Shown here: in pieces, positions 1-9,531 of the stretch | Layout of the letters: each line of letters opens with the position of its first letter | How positions within the stretch are numbered: position 1 is the stretch's first letter | Assembly: GCA_025963385.1 (NCBI GenBank) | Contig: JAOPUT010000017.1 | Coordinates: 1 to 46,814, forward strand | Reading direction: 5' to 3' | DNA: 46,814 bases | Origin: Mycobacterium sp. | Lineage (GTDB): Bacteria; Actinomycetota; Actinomycetes; Mycobacteriales; Mycobacteriaceae | Notes under the pieces: model-generated | The model's database searches: none | Told to the model about the DNA's origin: nothing | Seen by the model: the letters and a program-made list of their open reading frames with translations, nothing else | Translations under genes and position numbers: made by a program

Positions 1-25
1 CCGACGAGGAAGCCGTTCCCGCGCC

Positions 26-535
26 TCAGTGACGAGAGATCCGCACGCCGACCTTTCTGGTCGACAGCAGATCTTGAAGCACCGTCGCGACCACCTGTAG
101 ATCGGCATTGCTGTACGCCTGCAGGAACTCGTGTAATCCCATGGCCATCTCGTCGTGCAGCTGCCGATGGGCCTCGACCACCAACTCACCATCACCGGTG
201 AGGGTCAGCTCGATCTCCTTGCGGTTGCCCGGGATCGGCATGCGTGCCACCAGGCCCTGCTCCACCAGTCGTTGGACGTGTTTGGACACCGTCCCCTTCA
301 GCTGGCCGGACCGGGATGCCAGCCCCACCATGCTGACCGGCCCCTCGGCGATCGCGGCGAGGAGGTGCATCGACAGCGTCGGCAACGACCGCACCGCGTC
401 CTCCAAACGAGCGGGGCAACGCTCCGCCAAGAAGTCGCGCTCGGCGTCACCGTCCTCGTCGTGCTCGTCGAACTTGTCGCCCACCGCACCGACCAGCTGG
501 TTGATGCCCGCGATGAGCGCCGACTTGGTTTTCAT
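26..535 (-). CDS. MarR-family transcriptional regulator
   Basis: A 169-residue protein with a winged helix-turn-helix at about residues 50-120: SMHLLAAIAEGPVSMVGLAS, then a recognition-helix stretch with GTVSKHVQRLVEQGLVAR, then the wing GNRKEIELTLTGDG. The N-terminus carries an unusual acidic stretch (DEHDEDGDAERD). I place the start at 535 because AGGA lies 8 nt upstream of that ATG, whereas the ATG at 544 would leave no room for a ribosome binding site. The gene is divergent from a quinone-reductase-like gene, with a perfect palindrome between them, so it probably represses itself and that neighbour. The ligand is unknown. Confidence 0.85.
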   Translation of the reverse strand: MKTKSALIAGINQLVGAVGDKFDEHDEDGDAERDFLAERCPARLEDAVRSLPTLSMHLLAAIAEGPVSMVGLASRSGQLKGTVSKHVQRLVEQGLVARMPIPGNRKEIELTLTGDGELVVEAHRQLHDEMAMGLHEFLQAYSNADLQVVATVLQDLLSTRKVGVRISRH

Positions 536-573
536 GGAAACCATCCTGCCATCCGCGGCCGCGGCTCGTACAT

Positions 574-589
574 TGTTTCTGTAGAAACA
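574..589. promoter_or_regulatory. Palindromic operator between MarR gene and MDR gene
   Basis: TGTTTCT-GT-AGAAACA is a perfect 7-2-7 palindrome in the 79-bp divergent gap. On the plus strand a TANNNT -10 hexamer (TACATT, 569-574) touches its left edge, so a bound regulator would block transcription start. The size and symmetry suit a MarR dimer. Binding is inferred from position. Confidence 0.6.
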
Positions 590-614
590 TTTCTCAAGAA
601 AATAGGAGCAGACG

Positions 615-1589
615 ATGAAGGCAGCAGTTGTCGAGCAGTGGGGACAGGTGCCGGTCTACCTTGACCACCTCGAGCCCGTCGCCCGCGACGGCGCGGTGAT
701 CGCGACTGTGGAAGCCTCTGCGCTGACCAATCTCAGTCGGGCCCTGGTATCGGGAACGCACTACGCCAGCAAGCAAATCGAACTGCCCGCCATCCCCGGG
801 GTGGACGGAGTCGCGCGACTCGATGACGGCACCCGGATCTACACGGGTCCGGTCAAGCCCTACGGCATGATGGCCGAACGGACGCTGATCAACCCGGCAG
901 GGGCACTCGTCCTGCCGGACGACGTGGACTCCGTCACCGCCGCGGCCATTCCGAATCCCGGTGTGTCGGCATGGATGTCATTGGAGCATGCCGCTGCAAT
1001 CCAGCCAGGCGACCACGTCCTGGTGCTCGGAGCCACGGGGGTCACCGGCTCGATGGCCGTTCAACTGGCCAAGTCGGCGTTCGGGGCAGATCGGGTGGTC
1101 GTGGCGGGCCGGGACACCGCTCGGCTGCAGTGGTTGCGCACCGTCGGCGCCGACGACGTCATCGCCCTTGGCGCGGAGGATCTGGGTGCGCGAGTGGCGA
1201 CGATGCACGCCGAGCGCCCCTTCGACGCGGTTCTCGACTACCTCTGGGGCGAGCCGGCCGAACAGGTACTGGCGGCACTTGGCAGCAACGAGTTGGCGGC
1301 CCGCTATCACAGCACTCGATTCGTTCAGATCGGGTCGATGGCCGGGTTGACGATGAACCTGCCCGCGGGCATTCTCCGTAGTGCCGGCATCACCATCTGT
1401 GGAGTCGGGCTTGGCAGCGTGCCACCGGAAGTCATGGGACGCATCCGCACCGGGGCGCTGCCGAAGCTGTTTACGATGGTTGCCGACGGTCGGCTGCACC
1501 TACGGGTGCAGGCCAAACCGCTGGCCGACGTCGAGCAGGTGTGGACCGCGGCGGAGCCGTCGGGAACCCGGGTGGTGCTGGTGCCCTAG
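615..1589 (+). CDS. Zinc-independent MDR-family quinone oxidoreductase-like protein
   Basis: 324 residues of the medium-chain dehydrogenase/reductase superfamily. The N-terminal GroES-like part contains PGVDGVAR (residues 61-68). The Rossmann part contains [20 protein letters not shown] (about 135-154), the nucleotide-binding motif of NADPH:quinone reductases. The zinc-binding cysteines of classical alcohol dehydrogenases are absent, which fits a quinone or enone reductase. The start has AGGAGC 6-11 nt upstream. It is divergent from the MarR gene and likely its target, perhaps for electrophile or quinone detoxification. The stop codon overlaps the convergent pstB stop by 4 bp, with no terminator visible between them. 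The substrate cannot be told. Confidence 0.85.
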   Translation: MKAAVVEQWGQVPVYLDHLEPVARDGAVIATVEASALTNLSRALVSGTHYASKQIELPAIPGVDGVARLDDGTRIYTGPVKPYGMMAERTLINPAGALVLPDDVDSVTAAAIPNPGVSAWMSLEHAAAIQPGDHVLVLGATGVTGSMAVQLAKSAFGADRVVVAGRDTARLQWLRTVGADDVIALGAEDLGARVATMHAERPFDAVLDYLWGEPAEQVLAALGSNELAARYHSTRFVQIGSMAGLTMNLPAGILRSAGITICGVGLGSVPPEVMGRIRTGALPKLFTMVADGRLHLRVQAKPLADVEQVWTAAEPSGTRVVLVP

Positions 1590-2362
1590 CCGAAGCGGCC
1601 GGAGATGTAGTCCTCCGTGGCCTTCTGCGTGGGGTTGGAGAAGATCTTCTCGGTGTCGTCGATCTCGATCAGCTTGCCCGGCTTGCCCGTCGCCTCCAGG
1701 TTGAAGAACGCGGTCTGGTCGCTCACGCGGGCGGCCTGCTGCATGTTGTGCGTGACGATGACGATCGTGAAGTCCTGCTTCAGCTCTGAGATGAGGTCCT
1801 CGATCGCGAGCGTCGAGATCGGGTCGAGCGCCGAGCAGGGCTCGTCCATCAGCAGGACGTCGGGCTGGACCGCGATCGCGCGGGCGATGCAGAGACGCTG
1901 CTGCTGACCACCCGATAGACCACCGCCCGGCTTCTCGAGCCGGTCCTTGACCTCGTTCCACAGGTTGGCGCCCTTGAGCGAACGCTCGGCGACCTCGTCG
2001 AGCGCCTTCTTGCTGTGCCGCCCCTGCAACTTCAGGCCCGCCACCACGTTGTCACGAATCGACATGGTGGGGAACGGGTTCGGGCGCTGGAACACCATGC
2101 CGATGGTCTTTCGTACGCCGACGGGATCGACACCTGCACCGTAGATGTCCTCACCGTCGAGGAGCACCGAACCCTCGACGCGAGCACCGGGGATGACCTC
2201 GTGCATGCGGTTGAGCGTCCGCAGCACCGTGGACTTGCCGCAGCCCGACGGACCGATGAAGGCCGTCACACTGCGCGGTTGCACCGAAAGGGCGACGTCC
2301 GACACGGCGTGGAACGACCCGTAGTAGATGTTGACGTCTTTGAGATCGAGGCGCTTGGCCAC
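1586..2362 (-). CDS. pstB: Phosphate ABC transporter ATP-binding protein PstB
   Basis: 258 residues; the cytoplasmic ATPase that powers high-affinity phosphate import through PstC-PstA. Walker A is GPSGCGKST (37-45), the Q-loop lies in FQRPNPFP, the ABC signature is LSGGQQQRL (149-157), Walker B is VLLMDEP (169-175) and the switch His is in VTHNMQQA. The open frame extends 25 codons upstream, but family alignment begins at [17 protein letters not shown], so I use the GTG at 2362, which has GGAG just upstream. Its 5' region lies against the end of pstA. In M. tuberculosis the equivalent gene is called phoT (from memory). Confidence 0.95.
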   Translation of the reverse strand: MAKRLDLKDVNIYYGSFHAVSDVALSVQPRSVTAFIGPSGCGKSTVLRTLNRMHEVIPGARVEGSVLLDGEDIYGAGVDPVGVRKTIGMVFQRPNPFPTMSIRDNVVAGLKLQGRHSKKALDEVAERSLKGANLWNEVKDRLEKPGGGLSGGQQQRLCIARAIAVQPDVLLMDEPCSALDPISTLAIEDLISELKQDFTIVIVTHNMQQAARVSDQTAFFNLEATGKPGKLIEIDDTEKIFSNPTQKATEDYISGRFG

Positions 2363-2387
2363 GGCGAGCTCCGCTTCTGCTAACTGA

Positions 2388-3302
2388 CTAAACCTTCTTG
2401 GGGGCAAAGATCTTCGCGACGAGTCGTGCCGCGACATTGAGGATGGCGATCAGCAGGACCAGCGTCAGCGCGGCACCCCACAGTCGGTCCGTGGGGATGG
2501 GGTTGGCGCCGGCACCCGCCGAGATCTGGTCGTACATCATGCCGGGCAGCGAACCCATGAAGCCGCCGAACATGTCGAAGTTGATGGACGCGGCATACCC
2601 GACCAGGATCAGCAGTGGCGCCGTCTCACCCATCACGCGGGCCAACGCCAGCATGATGCCCGTGACGATGCCGGACAACGCCGTCGGGATGACGATCCGC
2701 ACGATCGTCTTCCACTTCGGCACGCCCAGTGCGTAACTCGCCTCGCGCAGATCCATCGGAACGATGCGCAACATCTCCTCGGTGGCCCGCACGATGACCG
2801 GGATCATCAGGAGCACCAACGCCAGTGAGACGGCGAAACCCGATCGCTCGAAGCCCAGCGTCGCGACCCACAGGGCGTAGATGAACAATGCGGCGACGAT
2901 CGACGGCACACCGGTGAGGATGTCGACCATGAACGTCGTGAGCTTGCCCAGCCGGGTTCCGCCGCCGTACTCGACCAGGTAGACGGCGACCATCACGCCG
3001 ATGGGGATCGAGATGACCGAGCAGACGAGTCCCTGCAGCAGCGTGCCCATGACGGCGTGGTAGACACCACCACCGGCCGAGAAAGCCGTGGTCCCGGCCT
3101 GCGAGTGCGTGAACCACACCGCAGACGTGATCGCCGCGAACCCCTTGGTGATGACCGAGTACAGCACCCAGATCAGCGGCACCAGCGCCACCAGCACCGA
3201 GGCCGAAACCAGGACCGTGGCAACGTTGTTCGTGAACTTGCGCTTGGCGCTGACCCCCTGGAACGTCGGGGCCTTGACCGGTTGGTCGAGTGTGGCCGTC
3301 AT
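2388..3302 (-). CDS. pstA: Phosphate ABC transporter permease PstA
   Basis: 304 residues, inner-membrane permease with six predicted transmembrane stretches; the first is around residues 28-50 ([20 protein letters not shown]). The BPD-transport (EAA-loop) segment reads [20 protein letters not shown], where the ATPase docks. Family features include YLVEYGGG and [18 protein letters not shown]. It sits between pstC and pstB in the same direction in the usual pstS-C-A-B order. It pairs with PstC to form the channel for phosphate delivered by PstS. Confidence 0.95.
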   Translation of the reverse strand: MTATLDQPVKAPTFQGVSAKRKFTNNVATVLVSASVLVALVPLIWVLYSVITKGFAAITSAVWFTHSQAGTTAFSAGGGVYHAVMGTLLQGLVCSVISIPIGVMVAVYLVEYGGGTRLGKLTTFMVDILTGVPSIVAALFIYALWVATLGFERSGFAVSLALVLLMIPVIVRATEEMLRIVPMDLREASYALGVPKWKTIVRIVIPTALSGIVTGIMLALARVMGETAPLLILVGYAASINFDMFGGFMGSLPGMMYDQISAGAGANPIPTDRLWGAALTLVLLIAILNVAARLVAKIFAPKKV

Positions 3303-3366
3303 ATTGCACCTCTGTTCTTCAGTGAAGGCTCTTCGCGCAAGCGCTCATCGCTGCACCAGCGGCTCA

Positions 3367-4413
3367 TCACTTTGCACCCCGGCCCGCAACTGCGGCCCGG
3401 GCCAGCGAGTTCACCACGAACGTGAGGATGAACAGCACCAGCCCTGCCGCGATGTAGGCACCCGCCTTGTACACGTCGTTGAACTCGCTCGCGGTGGCAG
3501 CGATCTTGCTGGCGAAGGTGTACCCGCCATCGAAGAGCGACCAGCCGAACGCCGTCTGCGTGCCGCGCAGGATGATCAGCAGGGCGATGGTCTCGCCGAG
3601 GGCACGGCCGAGGCCGAGCATCGAACCGCTGATGTATCCCGACAGCCCGAACGGCAGCACCGTCGTCCTGACGACCTCCCAGCGGGTGGCGCCGAGAGCC
3701 AGGGCGGCCTCGATCTGACCGCGTGGCGTCTGGATGAACACCTCACGGGATACGGCGGTGATGATCGGCAGGATCATCACGGCCAACACGATGCCCGCGG
3801 TGAAGATCGTGCCACCGCCCGCGACCGAGGCGGTGCCGGTCTTGAACAGGAACAGCCAGTCCAGGTGGTGGTTGAGCCACAACGCGAACGGCTTGAGCAC
3901 CGGGGCCAGCACGTACAGCCCCCAGACGCCGTAGACGATCGACGGCACCGCGGCCAGCAGGTCGACCACGTACGCCAGCGGACCCGCCAGCCGTCGCGGC
4001 GAGTACTGCGTGAGGAAGATCGCGATGCCCAGGGCCACCGGCATGGCCAGCACCAGGGCGAACACGGAGACGAAGACGGTCACCTGCAACAGGTCGAGGA
4101 TGCCGAAGTGCATTGCCGACGTGTCGGTGGTCACCCAGTTGCCGCCGAAGGTGAAGAAGTTCTCCTTGTTGCGGGCCAGCGCAGGAATCGCTCGCCACAG
4201 GAGGAACACCCCGATCGCCGCGATCAAGATGACGATCAGGATGCCCGCGCCCTCGGCGAGACCGCCGAAGATCCGGTCCCCCAAACGAACCTTCGCACCC
4301 TTGGAGGGGTCGGTGGAGATGGGTTCCGGAGCGGGGAAGGGCGAAGCGATTACTTCGCCCGATCCCGCACCGGTTGGGTTCGGTGTCGTCACTGTCATCC
4401 CATTATCGGTCAT
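3367..4413 (-). CDS. pstC: Phosphate ABC transporter permease PstC
   Basis: 348 residues with an extended, Pro/Ser-rich cytoplasmic N-terminus of about 45 residues before the first membrane span (GAGILIVILIAAIGVFLLWRA). The EAA loop is present as IEAALALGATRWEVVRTTV. FLTQYSPRRLAG and VPSIVYGVWGLYVL are typical of PstC. It lies 48 bp downstream of the pstS stop and 64 bp upstream of pstA. The start at ATG 4413 is the first in frame; a second ATG at 4398 cannot be excluded. It forms the permease with PstA. Confidence 0.94.
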   Translation of the reverse strand: MTDNGMTVTTPNPTGAGSGEVIASPFPAPEPISTDPSKGAKVRLGDRIFGGLAEGAGILIVILIAAIGVFLLWRAIPALARNKENFFTFGGNWVTTDTSAMHFGILDLLQVTVFVSVFALVLAMPVALGIAIFLTQYSPRRLAGPLAYVVDLLAAVPSIVYGVWGLYVLAPVLKPFALWLNHHLDWLFLFKTGTASVAGGGTIFTAGIVLAVMILPIITAVSREVFIQTPRGQIEAALALGATRWEVVRTTVLPFGLSGYISGSMLGLGRALGETIALLIILRGTQTAFGWSLFDGGYTFASKIAATASEFNDVYKAGAYIAAGLVLFILTFVVNSLARAAVAGRGAK

Positions 4414-4461
4414 AGGTTCCAGAACCCATCCTCACCGCGTTGAAGCGAGTACGCCAGGCAA

Positions 4462-5595
4462 CTACGCGATTGCGTCGACGGACTTGAGCAGGCGCTCCTT
4501 GAAGCTGTCGGGCAGGGGGACGAAGCCGGCCTGTGACAGCGTGGCCTGGCCCTGGTTGGCCGAGACGGTGAGGAACGACTTCACCGCTGCGGCGGTGTCG
4601 GCGTCGTATCCCTTCGAGCAGACGATCTCATAGGTGGCCAGCATCAGCGGGTACGAGCCGGCGTCCTTGGAGGCGTACAGCGCGTCGAGGTCCAGCGCGA
4701 GGTCCATGCCGTCGGCCTTGAACTTGGCGGCGGCGACGGCCTTGCCTGCGGAGTCGTCGTTCAGCGCGACCGGGCCCGCGCCGCTGTCGATCTCGGCGGT
4801 GGTGAGGTTGGCCGCCTGAGCCGGGCTCTTCTCGACGTAGCCGATGGCACCGGGCGTGGCCTGCACGGCCTGCACGACGCCGGACGACTTCTGCGCGCCT
4901 TCGCCTGCACCGCCCTGGAACTCCTTGCCTGCGCCCTTGGTCCAGGTCTGCGGGGCAGCCGCGGTCAGATACTTCTGGAAGTTGTCGGTCGTACCGGACG
5001 AGTCCGAACGGTAGATCGGCGTGATCTTGGTGTCGGGCAGGGTCGCGCCGCTGTTGAGCGCGGCGATGGCCGGGTCGTTCCACGTGGTGATGGCGCCGGT
5101 GAAGATCTTGGCCAGCACGTCGGCGTTGACGACCAACTTGTCGACGCCCTCCAGGTTGTAGGCCAGCGCGACCGGGCCGAACACCAGCGGCAGGTTCCAC
5201 GCCGGGTTTCCACCGCAGCGCTCGGTGGCGGGAGCCACCTGGTCGGCGGAGAGCGCCGAGTCGGAGCCCGCGAAGTCCACCTGCTTGGCGAGGAACTGCG
5301 TGACGCCCGCGCCCGAGCCGGTGGGGTTGTAGGACAGGGTCTTGCCCGAGCAGACCTGGCCCCACGCCTTGTTGAACTCGGCGATGGCGTTCTGCTGAGC
5401 GGTCGAACCCTCGGCCGTCAGCGATGCCTTGCCCCCGCAGTCGGCAGCGGCGGACGAGGACGACCCCGATCCCGCTGCGGCGCTCGAGGACGTGCCTGAG
5501 TTGTTGTCACTGCCACACGCGGTCATCGTCATCGTGGCGAGTGCCGCGGCCGATAAGGTCGTGCCGAGCACCTTGCCAAAGCGATTGAGCTTCAC
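4462..5595 (-). CDS. pstS: Phosphate-binding lipoprotein PstS
   Basis: About 377 residues. A lipoprotein signal (VKLNRFGKVLGTTLSAAALA) ends in the lipobox MTAC, with the lipidated Cys at residue 27, followed by a Ser/Ala-rich linker. The mature part has phosphate-binding PBP features: AEGSTAQQNAIAEF, SYNPTGSGAGV, FAGSDSAL, YRSDSSGTTDNFQKYL. It anchors outside the membrane and hands phosphate to PstC/PstA. Two in-frame GTG codons (5604 and 5595) are possible; I prefer 5595 because mycobacterial PstS proteins begin at KLNRFG. It is first in the operon, behind the PHO-box-like repeats at 5653-5692. Confidence 0.94.
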   Translation of the reverse strand: MKLNRFGKVLGTTLSAAALATMTMTACGSDNNSGTSSSAAAGSGSSSSAAADCGGKASLTAEGSTAQQNAIAEFNKAWGQVCSGKTLSYNPTGSGAGVTQFLAKQVDFAGSDSALSADQVAPATERCGGNPAWNLPLVFGPVALAYNLEGVDKLVVNADVLAKIFTGAITTWNDPAIAALNSGATLPDTKITPIYRSDSSGTTDNFQKYLTAAAPQTWTKGAGKEFQGGAGEGAQKSSGVVQAVQATPGAIGYVEKSPAQAANLTTAEIDSGAGPVALNDDSAGKAVAAAKFKADGMDLALDLDALYASKDAGSYPLMLATYEIVCSKGYDADTAAAVKSFLTVSANQGQATLSQAGFVPLPDSFKERLLKSVDAIA

Positions 5596-5637
5596 TGATC
5601 CCACTTTCGATTTTGATCTGCCTCAGGACTCCACGGC

Positions 5638-5692
5638 AACGTATGCGGTGCCGGTGGACGGATCGCTGACGAAAGGTGAACGAGCGGTGAAC
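5638..5692 (-). promoter_or_regulatory. PHO-box-like repeat array and -10 element of the pst operon
   Basis: Reading the minus strand there are four direct repeats on an exact 11-nt period: GTTCACC (5686-5692), GTTCACC (5675-5681), GTCAGCG (5664-5670) and GTCCACC (5653-5659). A TANNNT hexamer TACGTT follows at 5638-5643, placing transcription start near 5630. The first two units equal the GTTCACC units of actinobacterial PHO boxes. In mycobacteria the expected activator under phosphate starvation is RegX3 of the SenX3-RegX3 system. Direct binding is inferred. Confidence 0.72.
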
Positions 5693-5694
5693 AG

Positions 5695-5717
5695 CCTCAG
5701 CGATTTCACAGCTGAGG
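5695..5717 (-). terminator. Weak hairpin after mshD
   Basis: On the minus strand, CCTCAG (5712-5717) and CTGAGG (5695-5700) form a 6-bp stem with an 11-nt loop just past the mshD stop. There is no T tract. It lies upstream of the PHO-box repeats and could attenuate read-through from glnR-mshD into pst. Confidence 0.3.
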
Positions 5718-5719
5718 GG

Positions 5720-7456
<1,737 letters not shown>

Positions 7457-7596
7457 TCAACATCGACACGTCCGGGCAACCTCCCAGATTCATGGCTGAC
7501 ACGCCGCCGTTACCGGCCGACGCTGGCCTAACGATAGCGTGCAACCTGCGAATTAGCCGCGCTGAGCGATCCGGCACGGAATGCGTAGGCCAGAAT

Positions 7597-8400
7597 GTGC
7601 GGGTGCGCAAGCTGCTGATCGGACTCGTCGCAACCGTGACGACCCTGGCCGTCGGCACCGTCGGCGCGGATTTCGGCACGGCGATCTACGCCGAGTTCCA
7701 CTGGGCGCGGGCCGTGCGGACCGCCAACCAGCTTCCCTTCGATCCGTGGGTCGGCATTCTCGGGTTTCCGTTCGCCACGCAGGCGATGGGTCACCACTAC
7801 CGGGAAGTGGAGATCCGCGCCGCAGGCGTCGACCACCCCGTCGTTGGCAAGGTCTCCCTCGAGTCGACGCTGCACGTCGTCGACCTGAACGAGACATCGT
7901 GGCTGATCAGATCGGATTCCAAGCTCCCGGTCGGCAAACTCGAGAGCCGCATCATCGTCGACTCGACACACGTCGGCCGCTTCATGGGCATCAAGGACCT
8001 GCTCGTCGAGGCGCCGCCCAAGGAGACCAACGACGCCACCGGCGGGACGACGGAGTCGGGCATCTCCGAGAGCCACGGACTGGTCTTCACCGGGACGCCG
8101 ACCGCCGCGGGCTTCGACAAGAGGGTGAGTGTCTCGGTCGACCTGTCGACGCCGGAGGACGACCACACCACGCTGGTGTTCACCGCCACCGGCGTCCTCA
8201 CCGGCGCGGGGACGGCGGACCAGGCGGTGCCCGAGGACAAGAAGGCGGCCGTACTCGCAGCGTTCGGGGCCAAGATGCCGGGGATGAAGCTCCCGTTCGC
8301 GATCTCACCCACCACCGAGGGCGCCAGGGGCTCCGACATCATCATCGAAGGCATCACCACGGGAGTAACCATCGCCCTCGATGGGTTCAGACAGTCATGA
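7597..8400 (+). CDS. lmeA: LmeA-like periplasmic protein (DUF2993)
   Basis: About 267 residues with an N-terminal hydrophobic segment (RKLLIGLVATVTTLAVGTVG) and a DUF2993 body. By position (divergent from glnR, upstream of thiX) it matches Rv0817c/MSMEG_5785, LmeA, a phospholipid-binding envelope protein needed for lipomannan/lipoarabinomannan mannan elongation (family knowledge). Two GTG starts, 7597 and 7603, are equally plausible; the ribosome binding site is weak. The frame stays open upstream to 7492 but the added residues look non-coding. The 180-bp gap to glnR must hold both promoters; TAGCGT near 7535 is a possible -10 for this gene. The stop overlaps thiX (ATGA). Confidence 0.85.
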   Translation: MRVRKLLIGLVATVTTLAVGTVGADFGTAIYAEFHWARAVRTANQLPFDPWVGILGFPFATQAMGHHYREVEIRAAGVDHPVVGKVSLESTLHVVDLNETSWLIRSDSKLPVGKLESRIIVDSTHVGRFMGIKDLLVEAPPKETNDATGGTTESGISESHGLVFTGTPTAAGFDKRVSVSVDLSTPEDDHTTLVFTATGVLTGAGTADQAVPEDKKAAVLAAFGAKMPGMKLPFAISPTTEGARGSDIIIEGITTGVTIALDGFRQS

Positions 8401-8822
8401 GCTCTTCACTGCCGGTCGTCATCGGGGTGCTGGTGGCCGCGCTGGCGGTGGCGTTCGTGGTCGGAAAGCTGCTCACCCGTCGCGACGGCGTCATTCGCAG
8501 CACCGGGGACGACGCGGGGGGCGAGGCGGCGCCCGACCTGGGCCTCACCGCGGGCAGGCCGGCGATCGTGCACTTCAGCGCCGACTGGTGCGGTCCCTGC
8601 GCGGGTGTCCGGCGGGTCGTCGACGACGTGTGCGCCGAGTTGCCAGGGGTCGAGCATCTCGAGATCGACATGGATGCCAATCCGACCGCGGCGCGGGCGC
8701 TTTCGGTGATGTCATTGCCGACCACCTTCATCTTCGACGGCGAGGGGCGGCAGCGGTACCGCACCTCAGGTGTGCCCAAGGCCGCTGACCTGCGCTCCGC
8801 GCTCGAACCGCTATTGGCTTGA
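8397..8822 (+). CDS. thiX: Membrane-anchored thioredoxin-like protein ThiX
   Basis: 141 residues. One N-terminal membrane helix (LPVVIGVLVAALAVAFVVG) is followed by a thioredoxin fold with the active site FSADWCGPC and the cis-Pro segment MSLPTTFIF. The CGPC motif predicts a reducing or exchange role, probably facing the periplasm given the N-terminal anchor, though topology is not certain. The start ATG overlaps the lmeA stop by 4 bp. It matches Rv0816c by synteny (from memory). The cysteine-attenuated sulfur operon begins just downstream, so a link to thiol metabolism is plausible. Confidence 0.88.
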   Translation: MSSSLPVVIGVLVAALAVAFVVGKLLTRRDGVIRSTGDDAGGEAAPDLGLTAGRPAIVHFSADWCGPCAGVRRVVDDVCAELPGVEHLEIDMDANPTAARALSVMSLPTTFIFDGEGRQRYRTSGVPKAADLRSALEPLLA

Positions 8823-8838
8823 TGGCCATGTCATTGGG

Positions 8839-8851
8839 TAGGCTGTCGGGC
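8839..8851 (+). promoter_or_regulatory. Leaderless promoter of the cysteine-rich leader peptide
   Basis: The -10 hexamer TAGGCT (8839-8844, TANNNT) is followed by exactly 7 nt and then the GTG at 8852. In mycobacteria this spacing places +1 on the G of the start codon, giving a leaderless mRNA. No ribosome binding site precedes the GTG. Confidence 0.7.
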
Positions 8852-8944
8852 GTGTCACCCCGCCTCGAGCTCAAGCTCACCAAGCGCCGCGCAGTCGATC
8901 TGTGCCGCGTAGCGGGTTGTCGCTGTTGTTGTCGTAGCTGCTGA
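8852..8944 (+). CDS. cruR: Cysteine-rich leader peptide (CruR-type attenuator), leaderless
   Basis: A 30-residue frame starting with GTG: basic N-terminal half (SPRLELKLTKRRAVDLCR) and a cysteine-packed end (GCRCCCRSC), six Cys in the last 13 residues. It is upstream of a sulfurtransferase operon. Leaderless polycysteine uORFs at this locus in M. smegmatis and M. tuberculosis have been reported as cysteine-responsive attenuators (from memory). Ribosomes stalling at Cys codons when cysteine is scarce would change downstream RNA folding and expose the operon. GCTGCT (8937-8942), inside the Cys codons, can pair with GAGCAGC (8974-8980), a candidate switching stem. Confidence 0.82.
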   Translation: MSPRLELKLTKRRAVDLCRVAGCRCCCRSC

Positions 8945-9030
8945 GTAGCTGCGCGTTCCTCGCGCCGCCCTCGGAGCAGCCGTTCTGGCATGCCCACGCC
9001 CAGATTTCCCAATGACAGCAGGAGCATTTC

Positions 9031-9495
9031 GTGCCAAACCAGACCACCGGACCAGATCAGGTCGACGTTCGTGGACCCCGCTTCACCGCCTGGGTCACCA
9101 CGGCGGTCATCGTGGCCACCCTCATCGTGTCGGCGTACAGCGCCACCGCCGCGGCCGTTCTGCTGGGACTTCAGGCGGTGGTCTTCGCGATCGGCGCCGT
9201 CGGCGGCCCGCGCCGCCATCCCTACGGCCGGGTGTTCGCGACGTTCGTCGCACCGCGCCTCGGCCCGGTGACGGAGCGGGAACCCGTACCCCCGCTCAAG
9301 TTCGCCCAGCTCGTCGGGTTCGTGTTCGCCTTCGTCGGAACCATCGGCTTCGCCACGGGCCTGGTCACGCTCGGCCTCGTCCTCACCGCGTTCGCTCTGA
9401 TCGCGGCCTTCCTCAACGCCGCCTTCGGCATCTGCCTCGGCTGCCAGCTCTACCCGCTCGTCGCACGTTTCCGGACCACGCCCACCCCCGCCTGA
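9031..9495 (+). CDS. DUF4395 integral membrane protein
   Basis: 154 residues with about four membrane spans (for instance WVTTAVIVATLIVSAYSATA, AAAVLLGLQAVVFAIGAVGG, LVGFVFAFVGTIGFATGLVT, ALIAAFLNAAFGICLGCQLY). A Cys pair sits in GICLGC near the end of the last span, suggesting thiol or sulfane chemistry at the membrane. The GTG start has AGGAG about 8 nt upstream. It is the first structural gene after the leader peptide and lies 36 bp from the sulfurtransferase gene, so it is likely a sulfur-compound transporter partner. No function is established that I know of. Confidence 0.88.
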   Translation: MPNQTTGPDQVDVRGPRFTAWVTTAVIVATLIVSAYSATAAAVLLGLQAVVFAIGAVGGPRRHPYGRVFATFVAPRLGPVTEREPVPPLKFAQLVGFVFAFVGTIGFATGLVTLGLVLTAFALIAAFLNAAFGICLGCQLYPLVARFRTTPTPA

Positions 9496-9531
9496 CTCGC
9501 GAATACCACAGCAATCGAAGGGATTTCATCC

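Noticed and set aside
3088..4443. 451-codon plus-strand frame over pstC
   Set aside because: Gln/Arg/His-rich translation without any domain, antisense to a clear PstC permease.
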